Source: Odontesthes bonariensis (taxonomy: Eukaryota; Chordata; Actinopteri; Atheriniformes; Atherinopsidae). Taken from it: 64,000 nt of DNA. This document shows positions 1-11,434 of the stretch, in pieces (the first letter of the stretch is position 1; each line of letters begins with the position of its first letter). The position numbers and the translations under genes were made by a program. Below the pieces are notes generated by a model. That model saw nothing but the letters and a program-made list of their open reading frames with translations. It was not told the DNA's origin and searched no databases. The DNA is taken from the NCBI RefSeq assembly GCF_027942865.1, contig NC_134510.1, positions 40,041,777-40,105,776 on the forward strand. The letters are read 5' to 3'.

Positions 1-153
1 TGGCAGCACATTTAAAATAAAGCTAAATGCTAAAAGCTATACGCTACTTTTGGATTCATTTTTGGATTCTGCGTACAAATGCGATTAATCGTGATTAATC
101 AGGGAAATCATGTGATTAATTAGATTAAAGGTTTTAATCGTTGCCCAGCCCTA
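1..153 (-). mobile_element. hAT-type element end (family with 32-bp array), partial
   Basis: This is the terminal part of the same element found whole at 21377-22363 and 22951-24005, in reverse orientation and cut by the window edge. It shares the run of ATTAATC motifs, the segment with gctaaaagctatacgctac, and the terminus ttgcccagcccta. The terminal inverted repeat and the size of the other copies fit a hAT-superfamily MITE. Confidence 0.8.
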
Positions 154-707
154 GTTTTAACCAGAAACTGAAGCAAACTATTCGCTCGTCACTGAAAGTT
201 TAAGTCTTTTTCGGTGGATTAAACCTCTTCACTGAGTCTCCTTTACAGCCAACAGGGAATAACCCTTAAAGGATGTTTTACTGGATCAGAAGCTGAGAGC
301 TCAGACTAACCCACACCAGACTGTCGGTCCCACCTGTTGATGCCATCGCCATGGTTACAGACATGGGTAAGCGTTGCATCACACTCGGGGAATCTTTCGT
401 AGTAAGAACGAAAGTCATTAAAGAAAGAAACGGAGTTTCCTTTCCCTGCAACAGTAAACAGCAGAAGCATCGATTACGTCACAAAATGACCATTTGGAGG
501 ATCTTTAAATGAGATAAACTGCTTCTTTACACCTGTGTCCATCACCCACGTCTAACTGTTTCCCTTTTACCTCTTCAGCTCGATGTCCATAAAACACTTT
601 AATGAGCAGCTGAGAACATAAGACCTAAAACACAGGCTGTGATATTTCCCTGTTTTTCATCGTGGCGTTCCGTTTCAGAGTGCAGCCCTCCACTTTGAGG
701 CAGACGG
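154..707. other. No recognisable feature
   Basis: This is ordinary AT-leaning intergenic sequence. I see no convincing exon, RNA gene or repeat in it. Confidence 0.5.
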
Positions 708-865
708 GGTTCCCACGAGGTCTTAAAAAGTCTTAAAAGCATTGAATTTATGAATTTTGAAATAATACCTTAAAGAGTCTTGAATTTCGATATCTGGGTC
801 TTAAAATTTGTGCAGTAACTTCTACGTATCGCATTCTCCTCTAACGTTTCATTTGTCAACTAGGC

Positions 866-1304
866 CAGTGTTTCCCAACCACAGGGATTTTATTTATTTA
901 TTTTAAGGCGTCACACAAAAGTGTTTAGTCCCAAGCTCGTAATATGTGGACAAAATAATGTCTGCTGTGGAATTTAGTAATATGCTATTTATTTAATACA
1001 ATATGTATTCTTAAAAAAAAAAAAAAAAAAAAGTGAAATGTTACTTGTTTAAGTTAGATAACAAAGGAAGATTATTTTTATTTTGGTTAATTATTTATAT
1101 TTCAAGAAAGTGTTTTTTTATTCTTATGTTGAATTCAACTGAGGTTAAAAAAAGAGAGAAAGCCTGAGAATTTTATATTCAAGTTAAGGATATTAACTGA
1201 AATGATTTTCATGTAATAACCACTGCGTTGCTCTACTTTTGGAGAATCATCGCACGCGTTGTATGTGTGAGGGGGTACTTGACAAAAAAGGTTGGGAAAC
1301 ACTG
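866..1304. mobile_element. hAT MITE, 439 bp, with perfect 8-bp target duplication
   Basis: The 15-bp ends cagtgtttcccaacc and ggttgggaaacactg are perfect inverted repeats. They are flanked on both sides by AACTAGGC (858-865 and 1305-1312). The 8-bp duplication and the CAGTG terminus are hallmarks of hAT elements. The interior has no coding capacity and includes an A-tract near 1012. Confidence 0.93.
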
Positions 1305-1529
1305 AACTAGGCTAGTATTATTTTGAAAAGCCTAAATTGCGTAGCCTAAATGAAGAGTGGCTGAACCAATCATTGAGAACGCAACGCTGCCCCTACCGCT
1401 CCGCCCCGGGTCCGAGCGCGTCACATTGCTACAGCAACAAGCCAAGCAGAAGCGAGAAAAATCAAGGCAAAGCTCAGCAGAAGACAAGAAAGTTTAACTT
1501 ACGCCGTTATGTTGTTTTTTAACATTTGT

Positions 1530-2956
1530 TTGCGTTTTCTTGCTGGGATTATGGGGAAATGTAAATTTAATGAAGCGTGGCGCGAGAGAATCATTTTGTC
1601 ACTGGTTAAAACCAGTGGACAATAATGTATACGAGGCTTTTTGCACAGTGTACAAAAAGAGGATTCAGCTTGGTACCATGGGCTTGAAGGCTTTAGAACA
1701 GTGATACTCGACAACATACTAAAGTCCCCTTCTGCAAATCTGCATTTCTACATATAAAACATCCCACAAAAAAAGAAACAACACAGCCAATACATTTAAT
1801 TCAGACCACATTTACCTTAATACTGGGATGAGTGGAAGCTGGCGTGCATGTGCTCGACTTTCTTCATGTTGTATTTGTAGTTTGTTGTTGTAATCATGGT
1901 GAGACATTCAGGATGAGCATGGTTTCTGTGCTGGTTTTTGCCCTTTTTTAAATTAAAAACCGATCCATTGTGCCTGCATCTCGCGCTGGCTAAAGGAGCT
2001 AGCATGCTCTGCGGTCAAGTGTTACGGTGGTTTAAGCGGGCTGCGTTGCCAGGTTTAACAAAGCCCCCTTTAGGAAACACCATTAAGCCTTAATTAATAC
2101 TTATAATAAAAATACTGAATACTACAAAAAGGCAAACTTAATAAAAATACCTAATACTGTGCAGTATTCGCTGTGTGTTATTTGAAAATATGTATTGTTA
2201 CCGTATTGTTATAAGCAACTATGCGAGTGAGAGCCGCCAATTAAAGCATCTCTGGTGTAGAGTCTCACGCCAAGTCCTCCAAGCACATGAATAATATCAA
2301 AGCGAAGGATCAAACTCCTTCCATCGCCGGGGTGTTTCAACCGGCCAACGCTAGCCAGTTAGCTATTAATGTATCTGAGCTAGCAGATAACGTTAACCAG
2401 CCAACTGCTAGTACAGCCCCTCCAGTTACGACCGTCACCGCAACTAGAGTAGATCTGCGAACAGCTTTTGGTCCACACCAACCATGAAAGCAGAGGTGTT
2501 GTGGACTCTTAACACGATCGCCAAACACCATTCATAATGGAAACGAGGGTATTTCAGAGTTGTTTAAATGCATGTTCCGATTCCGACGTCGCTGCCACAA
2601 TTACTTGTGGTCCCGACAAAACGGCGTACATAGCCAAGTTTGGTTTAGCTGTGTATATTAAAGAGGAACTGGTGTCCAAGGTAAACAAACCACCGTTCGT
2701 TCTTATGTTCGATGAGAGCCTCAACGAAACGACAAAAAACAAACAGCTGGATGTGCGTGTCCGCTTGTGGGACGAGGGACGGGTTCAGTCCAGATATCTG
2801 GGATGCAGACAGGCTGGCTGAGGAGGCTGAAGGGAAGGCAGGGAGCAAGATGGCTGACCTGATCACCAGGTCCAACATCCTACGCAAAGGCTACAAGGAG
2901 AAGTTGCCAGAACTGGCTCTCCTTGACAAAGATCGCTGCGAAGAGTGCAGACCATA
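1530..2956 (+). pseudogene. Broken hAT-like transposase or domesticated-transposase gene
   Basis: Three pieces look like one protein family. Near 1551-1700 there is a start (MGKCKFNEAW) followed, in another frame, by a BED-finger-like stretch with WLKPVDNN, CTV and GTMGLKALE; the second zinc-binding position reads Tyr after CTV. At 2287-2740 frames shift again, giving AYIAKFGLA and the PPFVLMFDESLN motif typical of long single-exon teleost hAT-derived proteins. At 2800-2956 comes a C-terminal-like piece (LLDKDR). Much of the middle is missing. Frameshifts and the deletion make it non-functional. The family assignment is from memory of motif style, not from a search. Confidence 0.6.
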
Positions 2957-3103
2957 GGCATTGACTGTGATCTTTAATTTTATTTATTATTAATATTTTT
3001 TTTTTGTTGATTTTCATTGTTTATAGTTCTCTCTACTCCCCATATTCCCAGCATGGAATAAGTAGCTAGCTAATGTGGCAAGGAGCGGAGTAAAGGATGA
3101 AAC

Positions 3104-3988
3104 TGTTAGAGCCAACAACGCCACCTGGGGACTTGCACCCCAGGATATGACAACTGAAACCCAATTGTTATAAGGACGCAGGGTCGTGACTGAGGAGGCA
3201 GAGACAGTAAAGTAAAGAAAATATATTTATTGAAAACAATATTTATGAATAAAACTTTAAGAAAAACTGCTGCGAAGAAACGAAAGGTTAAACAAGACGA
3301 ATTTAATAAAGTGTTTTTAATGACAAAGCTAAAAGGCCGGCTATAACATTAAAAGTCAAAAGACTAACAAAATTAAAATCAGTGGGCTGAGGTCTCAGGG
3401 GGAGGCATGCTACTGGATGTGTGTCTCTTGCTTAAGCTGGGGTGCAACACTACAATTGTAAAGCCACCACAAACACACGAAAGTGCCCCAGTGTACCTGA
3501 ATGCGAAAACGGAAGTGAGGTCCTCACCACAGTGCCGAGCCTCCCACCTGATGACACCCAGGCCACAATGAAACTCAAAAAAAGAAAAAGTTAACAAATC
3601 TAGTAATCAAATCAATAATCAACCTAAAAGACAAAGAACTACACAAGTAAAACAAAAGTAGAACCAACCAAACACTGCACAACAGAACAGTATAAACAAA
3701 CTAACAAAGCAGCACAACAGAACAGAACAACAGGTATAAACAAACTAATAAGGACAAAGCACAGCAGCAAGTGAACCTACAAAGACAAAACACATATTAG
3801 TAGGACAAAGGATTGCACCAAACATGATGATGAAACAGGGACCCTACTCACCACCTGAATTAGGTCACAGCAAGAGGCTGAAGGCAGCCATTTTGAGGCT
3901 TTATATACAGGAATGGGGAGGAGCTAAAGGAGGTGCTTACAGGTTGACTTGAGTTGTGTTTAAGACCTATAGGTCCACTACACTAACA
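3104..3988 (-). mobile_element. Probable solo LTR (reverse orientation)
   Basis: The segment begins TGTTAG and ends CTAACA, giving TG...CA termini. Read on the minus strand there is a TATA-like ctgtatataaagcc near 3900-3913, and an AATAAA (ttcaataaatat) near 3225-3236. Promoter, polyadenylation signal and length suit an LTR. No clear target duplication or internal retroviral gene was found, so a different element type is possible. Confidence 0.4.
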
Positions 3989-4332
3989 TAACCAATGTTA
4001 AAAAACAACTCAACTGTGTCACTTAAACTTTTTTGTGGTCTGCTGAAATTTTCTTTGAGTTTTCACACCTCTGTTTGGCTTGTTGTCTGTGGTCTGTGCT
4101 GTGGTGTTGTAGCGTTTACTACTACTATGCTGCAATGTTTCATCAATGCTTTACACAGTCCACACTTTCATTTGTTTGAGAAATAAATGAACAAATTAAA
4201 AAAAAAAAAAATGTTTTTCTTTGCCGGTAGGTCTGTGAAATAGGCCGTGAAATAGGTATTATTTTTTTTTATAAATGGTCTTATAAAGGTCTTAAAAAGA
4301 CTTAAATTTGACTTGAAGAAACCTGTAGGAAC

Positions 4333-5575
4333 TGGAGATGTGTGCCTCAACTACTTACGTCACCTTAACTTGTGCAGAACATTTAGAAAACAACTGGGTT
4401 TGATCAAAGTTGTTCACAGAACGCAGAGGCAACAAACACAAAAATATGTCAGAAATATTCCACAAAGTTTCTGCTCGACTCGAAACGAAGGCTTAGAGAA
4501 ATGAGAGGTAAAGAAAAGTGAGCTGTGCAGCAGCTGCAGAAGGTTCCGAATCAGCCTTTAGGGGAGGAGTTGGATTTAAGCTGTCAAAATAAGCACCAAG
4601 ATTCTTCAGAGAAGAGTGAAAATTACAAGAAAACAGACCAAGGGGGTCCATGTCGGAAGGTTCAGGATTTCAAAGACAAAAACCTGAACCTTATTCTCAT
4701 TTAGATTCAGAAAGTTTAATCTTTTTTTGGGAGGGTTTAAGGGCAAATAGATTCGTGCATCATCTGCAAAACATCTGATGCCCGAGCCTGCAGATACAAA
4801 GAGAAGAGCATGAGGCCCAACACGGACCCCTGAGGGACACCACAGGTGAGCGTGGCGACCACCTCACCTGTTTTATTCCTGCTGGATGTTTTAGGGACAT
4901 GAGGATGAGTTCATGTGTTCATGTTTCAACGTTCAAGGAGGCGTTGATACGTTTTAAAGTCCTGGGATCAGAGAACGGGAACATTGTGGGAGAGCTGAGC
5001 TCTGAGTTTTGGGGTAAATGTGTCATAGATCAGGTGCTGATGTTCATCTCTAACAGCTGGTCAGGATCAGATGTTTTTTTTATTTTTTGTCCTGATTTAT
5101 AAAACTTTAGAACGGAAGGTTCTCCACGACACAAACCCAGGCTGGATTTCTGGTTTCATGCCGTTTGTTTCAGGTCTGGTAAATAGTCAAAACTTTCCTT
5201 TTCTGACTGAAACAGAGACACTTTAACTTCCACTTTCTGACGTTTTATAGGTCATACGTTGCGTCCGCGAGCGTCTCGTGTGCCACAGAGTGAAATGTGA
5301 AACCGATGGGACGATGATGACAGAAACGAAGCCTCTTACTTCTCTAATTGCTTTTAGAGAAACAGCGAGGCGCTTTCAGGATGCACTCACGACTTATTTA
5401 AAGTCGCAGAGCGGACGGTCGGATCGTTATCGGCTTCTTCTGCAGGCTCTGATGCGCTCGAAGTGCCGCGGTCGCTCAGCCCTGAGAGGCCTCCATCCTC
5501 CCCTCCTCCCCCTGACCTCGGCCCTCCTCTAAAGAGGAAGCTGTGGTTGAGTCACTCTGCCTGTTTCTCTGCAGC
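4333..5575. other. Intergenic sequence upstream of the semaphorin; part is a dispersed repeat
   Basis: About 4700-4870 (including gacccctgagggacaccaca) resembles a dispersed teleost repeat related to the one at 9712-10330. The rest holds no recognisable gene. GC content and CpG rise near 5260-5530, which could mark the upstream regulatory region of the semaphorin. This is inference only. Confidence 0.4.
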
Positions 5576-5686
5576 GATGCCACACTCTGTGCTGTAGTTC
5601 CAACAGCACGGACGAGAATCAGACGCCATCCTTCGTTTATCTATCATCTGTTCGGCGTGTCATCCCTCCATCGTTTCTCCTCCACC
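5576..5686 (+). promoter_or_regulatory. Likely 5' untranslated leader of the semaphorin
   Basis: A pyrimidine tract with CAG (cctgtttctctgcag) ends at 5575 and could be the acceptor of a leader exon that runs to the start codon. The start at 5687 has an excellent context (tccaccATGG). The true transcription start is not visible. Confidence 0.35.
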
Positions 5687-8600
5687 ATGGCTTCCTCAGT
5701 CCTCCTCCTCTTCCTCGGCCTCCTCCTGAGCGCCACCGGCTCTCTGCCGCCTCCTCGGATCTCCTTCGTCCTCAGTAAGTCCGCGACATCCTTTCTGCTC
5801 TTTCACACAACCCGTTTGTCGGTCGTTTTAAAAGCTGTAGCGTCCTTTAACTCTCATGTTTATGATCATGTTGCATTTACCAAAACTTTCTTGTAATTAA
5901 TTAATTAATTCAATTTAATTCATATCGACAAAAAAGGAAAAAAGTGTCATAAAATAATCAAAAATACTCTAAATAATGATAAAATGACTAAAAATCAAAG
6001 TTTAAATGAGTAAAATCTACAAGTTTTTTTCACTTAATTTAAGACGGAAGAAGAAATTTGCATGTTGAGAAGAATAACTTTTGGATAAATATTCTAAATA
6101 CACAAAAATATGTAAAAATAAACAATATTTTATTCAAAGTTACAAACCGACTGTTTTATTTACCCACAGATTAGTTCCCTGATGGAGGGAAATGAGACTA
6201 AAACACGGCTGGTTTTCATTTTAAAGGCTGTAATTCCTTCTCTGTGGCATCTTATGACCCGTTAGAAGGCGCTGGCGTCCATCCACCTGCTCTTAGTTCC
6301 CTCGTTTCTTCCTCTAAATTCACAGGTTGACACATTTAGCGCCGAACTGATGCTTTGAAATAACGTTTCGAGACAGAAACATGAAACCGGGTTGATGTTT
6401 AAAGGGAGAAACGCATGAAATGATCGTTTTTACCTGATTTAAAAAGCCTGCTAACCTCATTTTAACCGGTTTTGGGTGGGAGGTTTCACCCGTGTGCGTG
6501 GGGCTCATCGTAGGAGCCGTCAGATTGTTATCAGGGGAGGCTGCAGACCAGCTGAACGCCTCAGACTGACCCTGAGGACTGAGGCTGGGCTGCAACGTGT
6601 CGCCTTAACATCCTCGTGAAGCTCAGCCGTGTGGCTCGGTTTTACCCGTCGGTGGGTTTTCTTCTTCAAAAGTGAAGAGATGTGACCATGAAAGCCATTT
6701 ATGATTATGTTGCATTTACCAAAACTTTCCTGTAATTAATGAATTAATAAATTTAATTTAATTTACATCAACAAAAAAGGAAAAAAGTGTCATAAAATGA
6801 TAAAAAATACTCTAAATAATGATAAAATGACTAAAAATCAAAGTTTAAATGAGTAAATCTACAAGTTTTTTCACTTAATTTAAGACCAAAGAAGAAATTT
6901 AGTGACACAACTTTTTATAAAACTAAGAAATGAACATAAATGTTATCAACTCAGCAAGAACAAAGGACCCTGCCGAGGTCTACGGGGGATCCAGTTCCTC
7001 ATTCAGCTCAGAAAGACGGTTTTATGAAACCAAAGGGAGTTCATGAGCCTTTCATCATGGAAGTGATGCTTAAAGGTGGCGTTTGCTGCCTGTTTCTCAC
7101 ACTCGGACACAACTTTCTGAGCTCCTACTGGGGTCCGGGAGGCAGGTTTGGTCAGGTTTTAGGCCGGACTTACTGCCAAGGGGGGTTTCAGACACCCTAA
7201 CATTTGCTCCTGTTTTACAACATATGTCACCTTCTAAGGGAAAGGTTGTTTTCTGCGTCACTATTTCCTCGACCGAAGAACGTTTCAGCTGTTTTTGCAC
7301 ATCACTTTGTGCATTTCTGCTGTCTTTGAACCTTGTTCAATGTGTTGGGTTTGGGTAAAGGTTCTGGGTGGGGAGGCATCATTTCTGCTGTTGTTGAACT
7401 TTGTTCAATATATTGGGTTTGGGTAAATGTTCTGGGTGGGGAGGCATCGTTTCTGCTGCCGTTGAACCTTGTTCAATTTGTTGGGTTTGGGTAAATGTTC
7501 TGGGTGGGGAGGCATCGTTTCTGCTGTCGTTGAACTTTGTTCAATGTGTTGGGTTTGGGTAAAGGTTCTGGGTGGGGAGGCATCATTTCTGCTGTCTTTG
7601 AACCTTGTTCAATGTGTTGGGTTTGGGTAAAGGTTCTGGGTGGGGAGGCATCATTTCTGCTGCCGTTGAACCTTGCTCAATGTGTTGGGTTTGGGTAAAG
7701 GTTCTGGGTGGGGAGGCATCTTTTCTGCTGTCGTTGAACCTTGTTCAATGTGTAGGGTTTGGGTAAAGGTTCTGGGTGGGGAGGCATAATTTCTGCTGTC
7801 TTTGAACCTTGTTCAATGTGTTGGGTTTGGGTAAAGGTTCTGGGTGGGGAGGCATCATTTCTGCTGTCTTTGAACCTTGTTCAATGTGTTAGGTTTGGGT
7901 AAAGGCTCTGGGTGGGGAGGCATCATTTCTGCTGTCGTTTAACTTTGTTCAATGTGTTGGGTTTGGGTAAAGGCTCTGGGTGGGGAGGCATCCTCTCACA
8001 GTTCATGGAGGAAACTGTCTGATCCCATCCCGGTAAATGATGCAGAGCTTCTTTCTGCTCTGGGCTGCAGCTTCATCTCGTATCCTCACCTGTTGGATCG
8101 CTTTTATAACGACTGAAAAGATTTAAGGTAAACACAAGAAACTTGTGCTAAAGAAAAATGGACCACATTCTGTGAATGATTCCCTATATTCCCTATAATA
8201 TAGATCAGTGAGCAGTGCTGAATAACATGTCATTGGGGTCATCAGGTGGGAACCTACTTTCATCAGTGTTTCGTCTAGTTAGAGAGTGATCACTGGCATC
8301 TCAGAGTCACCCCCCTAATGCCAGCCAACACCACAACAACCATCTTTTCTTCCTCAAGCTACCCCAGCCTCTCACCAACTGCACACCAGTCACAGCGGGG
8401 TGGGGATGCAAACCCTGGTTCAGGTAGGGGGTAATGAAAGTATAGAGGGTGCCAGAGGTGGAGGCAGGACAAAACACACGAGCAGATTCAGCAGACAAAC
8501 TCACCTAAACAGTCCTATAATCACTTAAAATGCTAGCAAAAACAAGGCCATACAGGCCAACTCACCTAAAATGGCCGCCTGGTTTCAAAAGGCTCACATG

Positions 8601-11381
8601 GGCCACACCCTCCACTTAAATATGTTGAACTTCTTCCTTGCTTCTTCCAAAAGTCTGTTTACCCTAAGTGCTCCCCCTGCTGGGCCCCCAGCTGCTATTG
8701 CTTCTTCTAATCCAAATTCACTGACTGGACTTTACTGCCTCATATGACACTTCCTTCACTATTTTCCTTCACACAAACACGATTTAAGTCGTGTTTGTGT
8801 TTTTCCTTCAGAAACGATGTGAAAACATGTGACGCCATGTTGTATGTTTGCTCCGGTTTAACTTCATTGTTTCCTGGATAGAATTTGTTTTGTTTAGGCT
8901 AAAAAAGGTCAAAACTCTGATGCTTATTAAAGCCACGTTAAGCTTATTTACAGGCTAAAAACGTGTCATTTTGAGGGTCTTTCTGCCACGTTGTCGGCGC
9001 AGCGCATGCTTCACCTCCATCTTTTTTTAAACCCGACCCACAGTTAACCTCATGAGTTCTGAGTTGGTTTATTTTCAGCGTCACACAAACTTTCGCTTCT
9101 TTTTGCTGCTTTTATCTGAAACGGGGTCTGTTAACCTCCAAACTCAGCCATGAACCGATGAATTCTTAATGTTTCGTGGGCAAGCCAAGTTTATCTGTGG
9201 AGCACAATTCAAAGAGTGCAGATGAAACACTTTCAGGTGTCATATGCACAGCTAAACAGAACTGTTTTCAGCCTGGATTTAAACATTGTCATTCCCACAA
9301 GCTGTCTGAGAATGAGAACAGAGACTAGTCCACCACCTCACTCACACACACAACCGGACTGCATTTTTATGCATTTTTTGCACATATCTCAGACTTTAAC
9401 CTGTGCACATACATATATTTACTTTACTTTACTTTATTTTGTGCTCTATTTTATTCTATATGTATATATTTTTAATCTTATTTTGTATTTTAATCTTGTT
9501 TATACATTTTATTTGATATTCTACTATTCTAATTTAGGAATTTTTAATTTTACTTTAACTTTCTATTAATGTTACTTTGCTACCTAGTTTATATTTTGTA
9601 GTTTATAGTTTGTATTTTGTGGACGGCGGTCAAAGGTCATTTCACTGCATGTTGTACCGTGTATAACCATGCATGTGACAAATAAAACTTTGAGTCTTGA
9701 ATCTTGAGCTGAGGCCTGTCTCACATCTTCTGGAAGGCTGTTCCAGATGTTAGGAGCATCAAACTGAAACGCAGCCTCACCTTGTTTAGCCCCAGTAGGT
9801 TCATATGGCTCTAACATAAAGCACTTTGAATTGTTTGTACATGAAATGTGCTATACAAATAAATTTGATTTGATTTGATTTGATAACATGTCAGAGATGC
9901 ACTTTGGTGCTGGACCACGAAGAGACTTGAGCTGTTTTAAAGTCTCTTCTCTGAGCGACAGGAAGCCAGTGCAGAGACCTGAGCCCTGGACTAATATGGT
10001 GGTATTTCCTGGTTCTAGTCAGGACTCGAGCAGCAGCGTTCTGGATGTACTGCAGCTGTCTTACAGCCCGTTTAGAGCCCAGTGAGCAGGCCGTTACAGT
10101 AGTCTAACCTGCTGGAGACAAACGCATGGATCAGTCTCTCTAAGTCTGCTTTAGACACTATTCCTTTGATTCTGCCAATGTTTTTTAGATGTTAAAAGCT
10201 GCTGATGTTACTGATTTAATGTGGCTGTTAAATATTCCAATATTACCCCGAGATTTCTAACCTGATTGTTAGGTTTTAGAGAGACTGATGACACTTTCTC
10301 TTTGTTTCTGTGGAAACGCAGACGATGAGTTCAGTTCTTTTCTGAGTTCAGCTGCAGCGACTCAACGTATCTGCAGGCCCGTGTTCATGTGTGCCAGTTT
10401 CCTCCTTGTCCTGCGTTTCACAGAGTTTGTTCTGCACTTGCGACACTTTGGTCACACGTCTGTGAGGTAAACAGGAAAAAGATGCAACTGACTGGCTCAA
10501 ATGTGTGAAAATCGTGAAGTAAAACCGCATAAAAAGACGCCTGCCGGGCCTGATTTCTGCAGCCAGCCTGGGTTGGCAGCATTTTCTGCTGTCACTTTTA
10601 TTCTTGCACACATTCAGCGGAAACTAACTCGGTGTCAGCAGCAATGTTGCTGCTTTCTTTGTAAAGATTAAGATCAGATTATTGGTCATGCATGCACACG
10701 AAATCTGTCCTCCGCTTTTTCTTGGACCGAAGACAAAGTTTCAGTGCAATCTGTTTCCTTAGCTAGGAAATTGTTTTTGAATTGGCTCCATAGGAACGAA
10801 ATGGATTATTTTATGAATAATTATGATTACAATTAATTGAATTCCAACTGGCTTGAATTGGACTTTATTATCTAAGTGCCTTTAGATGACATTTGTTGTA
10901 TTTGGCGCTATATAAATAAAAATTAATTGAATTGACCCATCCAGGTCAGAGCATGTGAACGGAGCGGAGCGCAGCGCAATTCTCGCTCCCCGCTCAAAGT
11001 TGCGCCAGGACGCTCCGCTCAAAACTCGCTCCGCGCTCACCTTAATTTTCCTGCTGCTCAGGTGAAATCGATCCACGCTCGCTCAAATTTTCAGGAGAAG
11101 GAATTTTCTGACATTTTTACTTCATGTAATTATGACAGGGCCCTGGGACACACGGCGTTTGATTTAATGATGTGACCGGTGTATTGTCTTATTTAACTGG
11201 CTGTTAAATTATCGCCACTCTGACGTGCAAAAAATAATGTTTAGAAAATGTTGGGCGCCAGGTAGAAAACTACCACGTCAGGACGAAGCCCACCAGATTA
11301 CTCAGCTTAAATATGCATCACACGACACAGCAAAGAGAGACCCCAGGCTGGGCTAGGCAGGAGGAGGGAGAGGCGTGCGTG

Positions 11382-11434
<53 letters not shown>

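Larger units (their letters stand above)
708..4332 (+). mobile_element. Degenerate composite transposon carrying a hAT-like gene relic
   Basis: The left side begins ggttcccacgaggtcttaaa and the right side ends gaaacctgtaggaac. Both ends are rich in gtcttaaa/gacttaaa motifs in opposite orientation, as expected of terminal regions of one old DNA transposon. Between them lie a broken transposase-like gene, a later hAT MITE (866-1304) and a probable solo LTR (3104-3988). I could not find a matching target-site duplication, so the outer limits are inferred. Confidence 0.45.

Noticed and set aside
9584..9817. Minus-strand frame with [17 protein letters not shown], like a LINE reverse-transcriptase C-terminus
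   Set aside because: The sequence belongs to a + strand dispersed repeat with unrelated neighbouring text. The match is short, so it is not called as a gene.
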